Shown piece after piece: positions 8,526-18,664 of a stretch of 21,025 nt of DNA. Under the pieces are notes generated by a model. That model had not been told where the DNA came from and did not search any database. It worked only from the letters and a program-made list of their open reading frames with translations. The position numbers and the translations under genes are program-made. The DNA is from Nemertoderma westbladi (taxonomy: Eukaryota > Xenacoelomorpha > Nemertodermatida > Nemertodermatidae): positions 1 through 21,025 of the forward strand of contig JAUCBJ010008362.1 in the NCBI GenBank assembly GCA_032718475.1, in the 5' to 3' direction. Every line of letters begins with the position of its first letter. Positions within the stretch are counted from its first letter, which is position 1.

Positions 8526-8550
8526 CTCTACTCCTAATAGAGGAGTAGAG
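8526..8550. other. Perfect 10-bp stem, 5-nt loop hairpin
   Basis: CTCTACTCCT (8526-8535) is the exact reverse complement of AGGAGTAGAG (8541-8550), with loop AATAG. It lies about 140 bp before the RTE-like fragment and just before a T/ACAC-rich stretch (about 8556-8605) in which TTTTACACA recurs. No gene uses it in any obvious way. Confidence 0.8.
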
Positions 8551-8689
8551 GAATCCTTTTACACACAACTTTTTTTACACAACTGTTTTTACACACTTTA
8601 CAAACAAACTCAACTGACTGTGGAGTTTTTATATGTTTATACGCATACTTAATTTCTTTTCATCTAACTAAACAGTCAGCTTCTGACTT

Positions 8690-8996
8690 GAATAGGCTTT
8701 CCAGGATTTGGAAGTCACCGAGAATTAATCGGAAACTCAAGGTCCGATTATTTAGAGCAGCAGTAGTTCCAGTACTCCTCTATGGGAGTCCATGCTGGGC
8801 TCTAACTGCTGAGGACACCAAATCTCTGGATGGCACATTCACAAGAATGCTACGCCGGGTTCATTGTGTCTAGTACAATGCACACATCTCCAACGAGACA
8901 CTATATAACATTGGAGGTGTCTCATTGGTTCCCCCAAGCTTGACACTAGAACAAAATCGCCTCCGCTTTGCAGGACATTGCTTTCGCCGTGAGGAC
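8690..8996 (+). mobile_element. RTE-like LINE, 3' coding fragment (copy A)
   Basis: This segment aligns base for base with 12723-13058 of the larger element downstream, at roughly 95% by eye. It encodes the region after the RT domain: LSRIWKSP, VLLYGSPCWALTAEDTKSL, MLRRVHC and RFAGHCFRRED. One in-frame stop (TAG, about 8871) replaces the Lys codon of copy B. It lacks the 27-bp local duplication seen in copy B. It ends abruptly at GAGGACC (8996), where an unrelated LINE begins. Confidence 0.85.
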
Positions 8997-9002
8997 CTTA
9001 CA

Positions 9003-9956
9003 CCAGTATAAAAAGGCAAAGGAAAAGATATATCTTCTAAGCGATCTTATAGATCAGTTAGTTCCATTAATATATTTGCGAAAGTCTTTGAGTCTCTGAT
9101 TGTGAGGCAATACTACCTTGATGTACTACCTGATGAAATTCAGATGGCATACTTACCAAAGGTGGGTGCCGACTTCACCATTGCGTCTATTTTAGAAGTG
9201 ATTGAATTTTATCGTCAACAAGGATCAGCTAGATTTATTTGCCAGATGGACATCTTTCAGGCATTTGATTCTGTTAGAGATGGTGACCTATCTGCCAGGC
9301 TATGTAAGGTTGTTAACCCCCACATATGTCGGGTTTTGATACATTATTATAAGATTTATTATGACATATTAAGACATTATTATGACATTGCTACGTTTCC
9401 GTGGTCATATTGATACAACTGGCTTTAAGACAACGATTGGCATTAAACAGGGATCTCTATTGGGGCCTGTGTTGTTTAATTTCTTTATATCGGATATTCA
9501 TTCACCTAACATAAATAATAGCGTTGGGTTGCACATTAACAGTAGTCTGAGACTAGTATGTCTTTCCTATGCAGACGATATATTTTTTATAAGCCCTTAT
9601 GCAAAAGAAATTGAGTTAGCTTCTCAGATAATCGAGGAGAAACTGCGTAATCTTGGTCTAACTGCAGATAGAGACAAAACACATTTGATACTGGCTAATG
9701 GACGGTCAACTAGAACCAGAGAGCCTGCATTCCTAAATATTTGCGGCTATTTGCCCCCCCCCCCCCCGAACCAGCTAGTTTAACCTTCTTGGGATACAAG
9801 ATATTTAAAGACAAATCAAATGTTTATAGCGAATGCATCCACTTGGTCGCAATTATGGGTGAAGCATTTCGTAGGCTTGCGTGGACAGCTAAATGGCTCC
9901 CTCTAGAAACATTACCCTTCCTCTGGAAAACATATGCATTACCTGTCCTTCTCTAC
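9003..9956 (+). pseudogene. Unassigned LINE reverse transcriptase fragment
   Basis: The reading starts mid-protein with KGKGK...SYRSVSSINIFAKVFESL (RT motif 1) and continues through QMDIFQAFDSV (motif A Asp). After a shift near 9380-9400 come IKQGSLLGPVLFNFFI (motif B), YADDIFF (motif C, catalytic Asp pair near 9570) and LTADRDKTHLIL (motif D). A run of 14 C (9754-9767) shifts the frame again before FLGYKIF and LPFLWKTYALPVLLYT. The RT order and catalytic Asp residues are intact, but the protein is broken in at least two places and lacks endonuclease. It differs from the flanking RTE-like element in every motif. Its start wording resembles the LINE at 20100-21025 (LYKGKGA), possibly a related family. 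Confidence 0.75.
9754..9767 (+). repeat. C14 homopolymer
   Basis: Fourteen consecutive C residues lie within the LINE RT reading between LNICGYL and PASLTFLGYK. The length change explains the frame switch here. The count may also be a sequencing or assembly uncertainty. Confidence 0.9.
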
Positions 9957-10243
9957 ACCCACCCTGTGGAATGGCAAACCAGGGTGTGGTATTTGCCCCG
10001 AGAGATGACTCGGCAAAAAAAAGCACCCACCAACCCCCGCTATGATTACATTAGTAATGCGGAGGTCTGGCCACTAGAGGCCAGTGGAATTACCGGACAC
10101 AATTTGGCCTCACAGGCGTCAGTTATCTCCTGACCGGCTGCCTGTCTCACCCCCTACTGGAAAGAGAGCAGCCAACAATTCTTTGAGTCCCTTTCCTGAT
10201 CACCTTTCTGGGACAAACCCTGGGTCACCATGGAGGCCAGATT

Positions 10244-11686
10244 GTGAGGGGGAGAGGGATTCTGGAGTTGGAGGCTAATCTAGGTTCACCCCGACCAACA
10301 AAGCCATTGGTGAATCTGAGGCAAGTCACTAGACTAGCCTCAGTAAACACCCTAACACTCGGGTCCCCAATGCGACAAGGTGAGCTGACTGCCTTGGCAG
10401 ATAAGCTTTCTCTTAGCGCAGTGGGTGTTCAAGAGCACCGAAAGCAGACTGGACAGACTGATGAGGTTCTGATTAAGGACATGGGGGGTGGTTGGCGACT
10501 CGCCCTCGCTTCAGCAGATGATAGTGGCAATGGTGGAATTGGTCTATTGATGAATCCAACTGCACATGCAGCATTGTACAAAATAGACCAAATCTCTAAC
10601 CGCATCATCCGTTGCCACTTCTCATGTTCTGGAAGACTGGCTAAGAAGTTTCCTAAGGTGGTTCGAATTGTGTGCTACTCTCCAACTAGTGTTGCCCCTG
10701 TAGAGGAGGTGGAAAATTTCTACCACAATCTACAAGCAGCTACTGATGGAGTGGATCAGCATGCATTCTTAACATTCCTGGGAGACTTTAATGCAAGTCT
10801 GCATCAATCACCTACATCGCCCTGGGTCTATAGCAATAGTGTCAACCGAAATTCCGTCCATCTTCAGGATTTTATCTCTGGAAATGGATTGTTTTCGGCT
10901 GGAACCCAGTTCAAGAAGCGAACTGGAAAGCTATGGACTCATAGTGGACCCAGTGGTCACAAGTCCCAGATAGACCATATCCTGTTTCGTAGGAAATACA
11001 GGAACTCTATACAAGACTGTAATGCATTTACACTTCGACCCTTCTCCAGTGATCACCGCCTTATTGTGGCCAAGGTAAGACTTAGTCTGCGTGCTAGCAG
11101 AACAACGAAATCTGCCTTGCCGCGGCATGACTGGTCCTCTATGTTGCAACAGCCAAGTGCGAGATCCAGCTTCACACTACAGCTGAGCAACAGGTATGAG
11201 GTTCTTGCCTCTGAGGCGGCAGATTACTGTGAGGGCTATACTGCCTTCACAGAAGCAGTTAAGTTAGCAGCGGCAGAAACAGTTCCTGTATACCCTCGAA
11301 ACAGGAAAAGGGCTCCCTGGACTGACAACAAAATCCAGAAGTGCCGAAATAACCTATATAAGGCGCAGAAAGAGTCCCGACTCAAACAGACTACAGCGGC
11401 CAAGAATGCAGTTAAGGCTGCATCTAGGTCCCTGAACAGGCAGTACTCTGTTAATCTACAGGAGCTAATAAACCAACAGGTTGATGCCATCAATGATGCC
11501 GACGACAGCAGGCAATCATCCCAGGCATGGAAATCGATTAACTTGCTTACTGGGCGGAAAAGCCAACCAACCACCAAGGTTAAGGCTGAATCACCAGCCG
11601 ATCGCCTCAATGGTTGGAAGGCCCACTTTGAAAAGCTCCTCAATAATGACAGGGTATTGCCTGATAACTTTATAGAAGTACTTTAG
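10244..11686 (+). pseudogene. RTE-like LINE polyprotein, endonuclease and linker part
   Basis: This is a 480-codon open stretch. Domain motifs in order are ASVNTLTL (family form N-x-R-T-L, so a key position may be altered), VGVQEHR (catalytic Glu), VRIVCYSPTS, FLGDFNASL (Asp and Asn), SQIDHILF and FSSDHRLI (Asp and His) at about residue 265-272. The endonuclease nicks the chromosomal target. Residues 280-460 are the basic, helical linker to RT, with WTDNKIQKCRNNLYKAQKES and WKAHFEKLLN. The frame is lost near 11680-11690 at NFIEVL, and RT resumes in another frame at YKAAAKSIKTNRASGVDG. The true start is unclear because the upstream codons are not evidently element-coded. Confidence 0.75.
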
Positions 11687-13230
11687 AACTTTATATAAGG
11701 CTGCTGCAAAGAGCATTAAGACCAATCGTGCCAGTGGAGTAGATGGTGTTCCCCCTGAGGTCTTTAAAATACCTGAGTGTTTAGAGCTCATCTATCCCAT
11801 CATAGTAGACATGTACCGAACAACAAGAGTCCCACAAGAAATGAAAAAAAATAAGTTGGTGCCAGTTCCCAAGAAGGGCAACCTAACACTCTATGGTTCT
11901 TTTCGGGGAATCTCATTGATCTCGATTGCTGCAAAGCTATACAATAGAATTCTATTAAATCGCATCAGGGATCCCATTGAGAGACTGCTCCGTGGAAATC
12001 AGAATGGGTTCCGTAAAGGTCGTGGGACCATGGAACCCATTTTGGCACTTTGAAGGATAATTGAAGAGTTATCAAAAAAGAAAGACAGGCACCTGGCTAT
12101 CATCTTTGTTGACTTCTTCAAGGCCTTTGATTCAGTCTCCCGCTCACGTATGTTCAGCATACTTTAATTATATAGGATTCCTGATGAAATTATTGCAGCA
12201 ATCAGATCAGTATACGATGGTTCGAAAACATTTGTGTCTACTGTTGATGGTGACACAGAACCATTTGAAGTGTTATGGGGCGTCCTCCAGGGAGACACAC
12301 TTGCACCATTCTTGTTCATAATTGTGGTTGACTATGTTCTACGCATGTCCTTAGATCATCATACTGATGATGGGGTGATGATAACTCCACCTACTGGCTC
12401 CAGAAGTCGAGGAAATCCTGCCAAGTACCTAACTGATCTAAACTTTGCTGATGACTTAGGAGTACTCTCAGAATCACTAGAGGGAGCCCAACGGCTCCTC
12501 AGCTCATTGGAGCATGCTGCTTCTAGTGTTGGTCTTTTTATTAACTCCAGAAAGACCAAAGTTTTGACAGTTAACTTTGAAAGTCTTCAGCAAGTCTCTG
12601 ATCGGAAGAGCATCAGCTCAAAGGATGGTATGCTTGTGTATGTGGATGACTTCTGTTACCTGGGATCATGGATCTGGAAGTCAGGTGAGGACCTTCGAAT
12701 ACGTAAGGGAAATGCATGAACAGTCTTGAATAGGATCTCCAGGATTTGGAAGTCACCGAGAAATAATCGTATACTTAAGGTCCGATTATTTAGAGCAGCA
12801 ATAGTTCCAGTACTCCTCTATGGTAGTCCATGCTGGGCCATGCTAGTCCATGCTATGGCAGTCAACTGCTGAGGACACCAAATCTCTGGATGGCACATTC
12901 ACAAGAATGCTACGGCGAGTTCATTGTGTCAAGTACAATGCACACATCTCCAACCAGACACTATATAACATTGGAGGTGTCTCATTGGTTCCCCCAAGCT
13001 TGACACTAGAACAAAATCGCCTCCGCTTTGCAGGACATTGCTTTCGCCGTGAGGACCAGCCAATGCACAACCTTGTAGATGTAGATGTAGACTGGCCTTG
13101 AAGATGCGGATGATCTAGCAAATGTCATGGGTGATAGGGAATTGTGGCGGCGCCATTTTTGTCGACAAGCCGGCACAGCATACTTAAAAATGCAGCTGCA
13201 ATGCAGCATGCCGATCCTAGTAGTAGTAGG
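11687..13230 (+). pseudogene. RTE-like LINE reverse transcriptase and C-terminal region, frameshifted
   Basis: Spread over several frames are SGVDGVPPEVFK (RT motif 0), KLVPVPKKGN and FRGISLISIAAKLYNRIL (motif 1), NGFRKGRGTMEP (motif 2), AIIFVDFFKAFDSV (motif A), VLQGDTLAPFLFIIVVDYVL (motif B), LNFADDLGVL (motif C), INSRKTKVL (motif D) and YLGSWI (motif E). Downstream lies the LLYGSPCW / MLRRVHC / RFAGHCFRRED region. Disabling changes are stops or shifts near 12052, 12110-12170 and 12718, a 27-bp local duplication of a TCCATGCT-containing segment near 12838-12865, and a shift near 13090. The catalytic Asp residues are present in sequence, but no continuous protein can be made. Confidence 0.8.
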
Positions 13231-13240
13231 TGGTATTAAG

Positions 13241-14744
13241 TGAGTAAGTTACGTTTTGACGGTGCCCCGTAAAGTGCAAGCCCAAAACTTATACGTCCGT
13301 GTATTGTTCATGTATTGTCCCTAACCAAACGGGTAGAATCGTTTGGTTGCGTTTCGACGGGTGTGTAAGAAGGTCTGTTACCAATAGTGCCTACGTGCCG
13401 CAGGCCTCACGTCCTGACTCTCGCAAATGTTTGTTCATGTATGTTTGCGTTACGGCTGTTGAGTATTAACGTAAATAATAATAAGTTAATTTTCAGAAAT
13501 TAGCGTATACTGTAACCACTTTGGGTGAGAAACCCAACAAACCCCTTAAGTGGGCCCCTGTATGGTTTGCAGTGAAACTGTCTTCTAGAGAATTGATTTT
13601 TGTTGCGTCCACCATCTTGAATGCGTGTAGCAAGTAAGTATTCCTTGTATACACGTACCATTATATTTATCGCCAACTATAAATAAAGTGGAATAGGTCT
13701 GTCCTATTTAGTTTAAGAATAATTCTAAACCACCAAATATTCAGGTCTCTGTCTAGTCAGGCAAATCACCGTCATTTGGGAAGATGTTTATTATTTAAAA
13801 TAGTAAAGATGTTCAACCCGGAGTGGTGTATTATTTTGATTTTATGGTGTATACCGAATTTTGTCGAATTTTATCCGCTGCGGTATCTAAACTAAATATT
13901 AACGTTATCCTGGGATAACACAACCCCTATACACCAATAAAGGCCTGTTGGTTGAAAGCACTGCAGCCATCGTCTTGGGACGTTTTTTCATACTGATCGC
14001 CTCTGTTGATGGGATTCCAGGCGAATCCACCGCAAGCTTTCGTACTCTCGAAAAAATAAAACCCTTACCTTATAGGGCTGCTCGATTCCTAGGCAGTTTC
14101 GAACGGCTGTCTTTCCCTTGCCTTAAAACCAGGTTTGGAATTGCGGTTTGGAAAACGCGCAGATTCCTGATAAAGTGGTGAAAAACTACGCACACCGAAC
14201 GTGTCATTTTATCTGATCTGACAGAAAAATAAAATAATTTATTTTAAGATAATCGTTGGGAATTATTCTTATTAAAATTTTTTTTATTTCATTATCTAAT
14301 AAAGTAACTAGTGACTACTTTATATGACCACAACTAATAATTGCGTCTCTCTTTTTCCCCCCAAGCAGGAGTACAGTACATTCTGTGTTGACGTGAAAAC
14401 CTACATCTTAGTGTCTTCATGAAGTGTTTGGTGAAGTTCTCTTAGGTTGTTGCTAATAAGCTAGGTTTTGCGTGACACAGATAATTAGGGTTGGGTGGTG
14501 TGCATATTTGGTGCAATTTCACTTTGAGTGTCGGTGATTTTTCACGCGGTGCTCAAAGAAAAATTATCTGCCCCACTGTTCTAGAACGTTTGGACTGAAC
14601 ACCAATTTTTTTTGTGGGAAAACATTTTTTGACCGACCTGTAAGTCGGTAAGTTGGGAGTGTTCAGGATCTAATCCTCTGCACAAAGGGCCTTGGTATAA
14701 CTTGGCGGACAAACCTTGGCTCATTGTATTCCTCCACCAGGGGG
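13241..14744. other. Non-coding stretch between two LINEs
   Basis: No gene is supported. A 77-codon frame at 13948-14181 has no recognisable content. Small structures are a weak repeat (ACGTTTTGACGG near 13250 and GCGTTTCGACGGG near 13349), AATAAA-like signals near 13683, and an imperfect hairpin at 14522-14558 (CTTTGAG...GTGATTTTTCAC...CTCAAAG). There is also a perfect 6-bp hairpin ACCGAC/GTCGGT at 14632-14649. LTR-like direct repeats were not found. Confidence 0.4.
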
Positions 14745-14886
14745 TATATTATTAATATTATTATTCTTTACTTCATACTGTACCAAAGGATCATAGTAAA
14801 ATAGATACAAATAAAGCACAAAGTTAATATAAATAGAATATGTAAAGTACGTTACGGTACGAAATAATGTATTTAAATTAATTTAA

Positions 14887-16690
14887 TCAAGTGACTCTAG
14901 AGCAACCGCAAAAGTTACACATTTTATACACAGCACGTAAGATAATGTTGTCGGACTTACTAATCCTCGAGATCAAACTAGATACAGATCTATATCGTAT
15001 GTGTACAAACATTGGTAAATTTAATTTACCGCATTCAAATGAAATACTTGTAGGGTCACCGTCACTGTTAAGCCGAGGAAGTTTAAACAGCAAACGAATG
15101 CAATTATTGTACGCTACTCTTAATTTATTATGTATAGTTACTGAAAAATTATTTTTACACCATAATGCATTACCATATATCGGAGTACAAAAGGCCCTAA
15201 ACAGAATAACCTTAACTGAAAGTGACGACAGCTGAATTTTCGAATTAAAGTATTTGCCCTAGCATATAAAAGTTGAGTCTGTCGCCTAATATCGAAATGC
15301 CCTAAGTATTTAAATTTATCAACTATTGATATTTGTTCACCATATAAATTAACAGAAGCAAAATTATTAACCAAACTGGATTTCGATATGAAATACATAC
15401 ATTTAGTTTTCTTTTTATTAAAAATTAAACTTTTCGAAAATTGGCCTATAACGACCGCTGGTTAAAGTTATACACACATGCCAAGTTCCAGCGCAATCCC
15501 TCCGCCCGTTTTGGAGGAGTTCGAACACAGAGAGAGAGAGAGAGAGAGAATTTGATTTTTATAGGTATAGATCATAGAATTTAAATTTGCAAAAAGAACG
15601 GCAACATCAATTAATTTTTGGAGACCATGAATAGAATTAGATAAAAGACACAAATCATCAGCATATAATACATGGTTAACCCTAACATCAACAAATAAGC
15701 AACCATCATCTGAATCAGTAAGCATAACACTTAGTTCATTTACATAAATATTGTAGAAAATAGGAGATAAAATTCCGCCCTGTTTTGTTCCGTTAGTTAC
15801 TTTGAATTCAGAAGAAAATACACTGTCCCAATTAATTCGCATTGCTTGTTCCCTATAAAAATATTTAATAATCCGTACTATATATAATGGCACACCACGA
15901 TCAATTAGTTTGCGTAACAAAATCCCGTGATTTATCCCATCAAAAGCTTTTGATACATCTAACATACATATATATAAATTCGAGTTTTTGCTAAGATAAT
16001 AGCTAATAATTTCTTTGAGTGTGAAGACACATAACTCGGTTCCCGATTTCGGTTTAAAGCCGAATTGGTTATGAGTTGTATCTAGACAGTCTAAGCATCG
16101 GCCAAGTATTATGAGTTCAATTAATTTACTAAAACATGTTGCAATTGCAATGCCCCTATAATTGTCTTTACTAGTGATATCTTCTGTCCTGTCCTGTACA
16201 TTACTATAGGTATAATAAATGAGTCAATCATGAGTTTCGGCAAATAACCATGAACAAAAATAGAGTTAAATAACACAGCGAGCACATTAAGTAAATTGAC
16301 ACCACATCCAAAGATAAAATGTTCACTAGATAATCCATCTGGACCGATGGCTTTATCTGTATCTAACTTATGTAGGACATCAAATACTTCATTACTGGTC
16401 ACAGGTTTATACTCTTTGATAAATGAACTATTTATAGTTCCTAATTTAAACTGCACATTAGGTATTTCAGAATCATCGTTAACACAATTAAAAATGTTCT
16501 GGAAATGCGATTTCCACATCTCACCAATATTTTTCGATCCAACTGCACTACCTACTTTATTCGGTAATGGAGCTTTGTCTACACAATGTTTATGTACTTG
16601 GTTCCAGAAATTTTTACTATCATTAGAATCACTGAGTAAAGCATCGGCCATTTTATCGTTCCTGACTGTATTAGCACCCATATCTACACA
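14887..16690 (-). pseudogene. CR1/L2-like LINE reverse transcriptase, three lesions
   Basis: Motifs in order on the minus strand are DKAIGPDGLSSEHF (motif 0), LPKLMIDSFIIPIV, NYRGIAIATCFSKLIEL (motif 1), NQFGFKPKSGTE (motif 2), CMLDVSKAFDGINH (motif A), TKQGGILSPIFYNIYV (motif B), VLYADDLCLLS (motif C) and FNKKKTKCMYFI (motif D/E region). LFRAFCTPIYGNALWC and FKLPRLNS follow in the C-terminal part. Three lesions are visible: a 5-bp tandem duplication at 16186-16195 (GTCCT twice) that shifts the frame, an inserted stretch at about 15425-15575 between motif C and FNKKKTK, and a frame change near 15210-15222. Other than these the reading is clean. Confidence 0.82.
15425..15575 (-). repeat. Insertion with (AG)n inside the LINE RT
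   Basis: About 150 bp separate LNSMIY from FNKKKTKC in the minus-strand RT, where related proteins have only a few residues. The stretch includes an AG dinucleotide run (15529-15549, about 10.5 units). On the minus strand it also has GTGTTCGAACTCC (complement of about 15513-15525), which resembles a Pol III B box. It could be a tiny SINE or a satellite fragment. Target-site duplications were not clearly found. Confidence 0.5.
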
Positions 16691-16695
16691 AACGG

Positions 16696-18370
16696 TACCC
16701 AGGATGGAGTTATCAGCGGCAGCACTCGCAGTCAAAGCGCACGCCGCGGATCAGTGCGTTGGAACTCAAAATCGAACGAAACTATTTCTATTCGGACATA
16801 GAGGTGGTGCTATGTCAACTATCAAACGAGTCAAGATGCTTCATAACCTTTGTAGCGAACCGGATAGAGGAAGTGAGGAGGTTCACCGAGATAAGACAAT
16901 GGAGATATGTTCCCACAGAAATGAATCCAGCAGACTGTGCAAGCCGTGGATTATTCCCGGAAGAGTTTATAACAAGGTTCCACGACTTTTGGTTCTACCG
17001 ACCAGAATTCCTCAGACTCCCAGACAAAGAGTGGAAACGGCCCTAATAAAGGAAAGAAACCAGAGGAGGTGGACGACTATAAACCTGACAATGAGAAGGA
17101 AGTCACGGCGGTATATGCGACAACAGCAACAGATGATCCCATAGATAACATCCCATAGATAAAGTCCTGGCTGGAAATGGTTCTTTCAACATCAATATGA
17201 ATAGATTGGCAAACCTGATGATCCTACGGGATAAAATACTTTACAATGCCCGACGCAAAAAGAACAAGTTTATAAGCTTCCAACCAATCAAAGTAGATTA
17301 TAAGGAAATGGCTTTCACCGCCATTATGAAACATCTACAAGCTAAACACTTTGCGTCGACTATAATTGATTTGGAAAAGAACATCCAGATGGTTAAGAAT
17401 AATCCGCTACGGAAGCTATGTCTGTTTCTTACCCCCTTGGAGTCATAAGATGCAATACACGTTTCCTATATACGGAACTGGATTACAATGAGAAGTTTCC
17501 CATACTGTTACCAAATGAGTCACCGATTACAACAGCTATAGTCAGAGGGGCACATCAGGATATCACCCACCAGGGATTTGACTACACCATGTATAAGGTG
17601 CGAAGACGTTTCTGGATTTTCAAGTTAAGATCTAAATTGAAACAAGTGATACACACCTGCATTAAATGCCAAAGGAAATGGGGTAAAGCGGGCTCGCAAT
17701 TAATGGCCCCGGTACCATGGAATAGGACCCAGATGTACGACCCACCGTCCACCTACTGTGGAGTGGATTTGTTTGGACCCATAACCTTAATGCGCGGCAG
17801 GGTGGTAGTCAAACGATAGTGGTATTCACGTGTTTCTATGTCACGCTGTGGTGCTGGATTTATTGGCGGATTATTCAGCCGACACGCTGATTCTAGTACT
17901 GAGGAGATTTATCTGCCAATAGGGAAATGTTTTGATATTATATTCGGATCAGGGAACTCATTTCACAGGCACACAAAGTCAGTTACATAATATGGTGACC
18001 AGGGCGAAGTAAATGGGCATCCCGGAATAATTCCGACCGGAAGTGGCCTGGGAATGGTCAGCACCCAAAGGGAGTCACCAAAATGGAATAACTGAACGCC
18101 TAATTAGAACAACTTGAGAAACTCTACGGAGTATAACCACAGACAGAAACTTACACCATCAAGTGATCGCTGAAGAGACTTTCCAAACTATGTCGGTGGA
18201 AGTAGAACTGTTGATAAACTCGAGACCCCTTTGTCCAATGAACGATGACCTCTACTCATGTGATGTGTTAACTTCAAACCATTTGTCTTTGAGACGCCTT
18301 CAGCTGGGATATCCTTCCGAGATGTTCAACGACAAAGCGTACCTGTATTCAAACAAACAATGGGAAATAT
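16696..18370 (+). pseudogene. BEL/Pao LTR-retrotransposon remnant: RNase H and integrase
   Basis: MELSAAALAVKAHA opens the RNase H-like region of BEL/Pao polyproteins. After a shift near 16752 come FYSDIEVVL, RFTEIRQWRYVPTEMNPADCASRGL and WKRP. Following shifts near 17041 and 17160, IMKHLQAKHF, then (shift near 17425) the integrase zinc-binding region with H-x4-H in AHQDITHQG and C-x2-C in HTCIKCQ (about 17550-17672). The catalytic core follows with YCGVDLFGPI (first Asp), YSDQGTHFTG (second Asp, about 17942-17970) and NGITERLIRT (Glu, about 18079). INSRPLCP ends the core near 18225. Several stops lie between 17816 and 18160. Gag, protease, RT and both LTRs are absent. Confidence 0.82.
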
Positions 18371-18520
18371 AATAATTAAATGCTTGAGTTAATACAATTA
18401 TTTTATTCTTTAATTGTCAAGCTGAAGTAAAAAACCTTACCGGTAGGTATGCCAGTACAGTACGATACAAATACTAAAATAAAAAAGCAACTGACCATTA
18501 GACGTTGCATGCAATCAGTA

Positions 18521-18580
18521 ATCAGCTGACGGCTGTCAGCTGATCAGTAGGTTTCGCCCCAATGGGGGCTTTCTCAAGTA
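18521..18580 (-). other. Penelope 3' UTR hairpins, hammerhead-like GAAA core (degenerate)
   Basis: On the minus strand, CTTGAGA-AA precedes a perfect 5-bp stem GCCCC/GGGGC (plus positions 18556-18560 and 18565-18569). GAAAC follows directly after the stem. In hammerhead ribozymes the core is CUGANGA, stem II, GAAA. The 3' part fits and the 5' part fits only at five of seven positions, counting the N. A second perfect 10-bp stem ATCAGCTGAC/GTCAGCTGAT (18521-18530 and 18535-18544, loop of 4) comes immediately after. Hammerhead ribozymes are known from terminal regions of Penelope-like elements. This one is probably inactive. Confidence 0.35.
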
Positions 18581-18664
18581 GCTAGTGCTAGAAAGGAGAC
18601 AATAGATAGAAGTTCCCAAGGGAGACGGGACGGTAAAGTGAAACAAGGTAGAAGTGTATCCGTC

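Larger units (their letters stand above)
9957..13240 (+). mobile_element. RTE-like LINE, near full length but broken (copy B)
   Basis: The element is a run of 5' sequence (about 9957-10243, including a short proline-rich open frame at 10084-10278), then an AP endonuclease, linker, RT and C-terminal region. It ends in GTAGTAGTAGG and GTATTAAGTGAGTAAG near 13218-13245. The QEHR endonuclease motif and FADD rather than YADD in RT motif C point to the RTE/RTEX group. The 5' boundary is placed where the preceding RT reading ends and is uncertain by about 30 bp. The 3' boundary is judged from the loss of coding and the trinucleotide run. A copy of its 3' coding region lies upstream at 8690-8996. Confidence 0.8.
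14745..16695 (-). mobile_element. CR1/L2-like LINE, 3' half with RT and AAT-rich tail
   Basis: Reading on the minus strand, the order is the end of the linker, RT motifs 0-E, a C-terminal domain ending in a stop at 14887, a 3' UTR of about 115 bp and a tail of AAT/TAA units (14745-14770). Simple 3' tails of this kind are typical of CR1/L2-group LINEs. The 5' side is cut off near 16695 where plus-strand BEL/Pao sequence begins. Few disabling changes are present, so this copy is among the younger ones here. Confidence 0.8.

Noticed and set aside
11236-11643. 135-aa minus-strand protein
   Set aside because: Antisense shadow of the RTE-like endonuclease/linker frame, which has clear family motifs.
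13948-14181. Small 77-aa gene
   Set aside because: No recognisable motif, no clear promoter or splice context, and a length expected by chance.
14891-15235. 114-aa plus-strand protein
   Set aside because: Antisense to the LINE C-terminal region (LFRAFCTPIYG ... FKLPRLNS), which explains the sequence better.
16296-17144. 282-aa plus-strand protein
   Set aside because: It is antisense to the LINE RT in its first half and the wrong frame of BEL/Pao in its second half.
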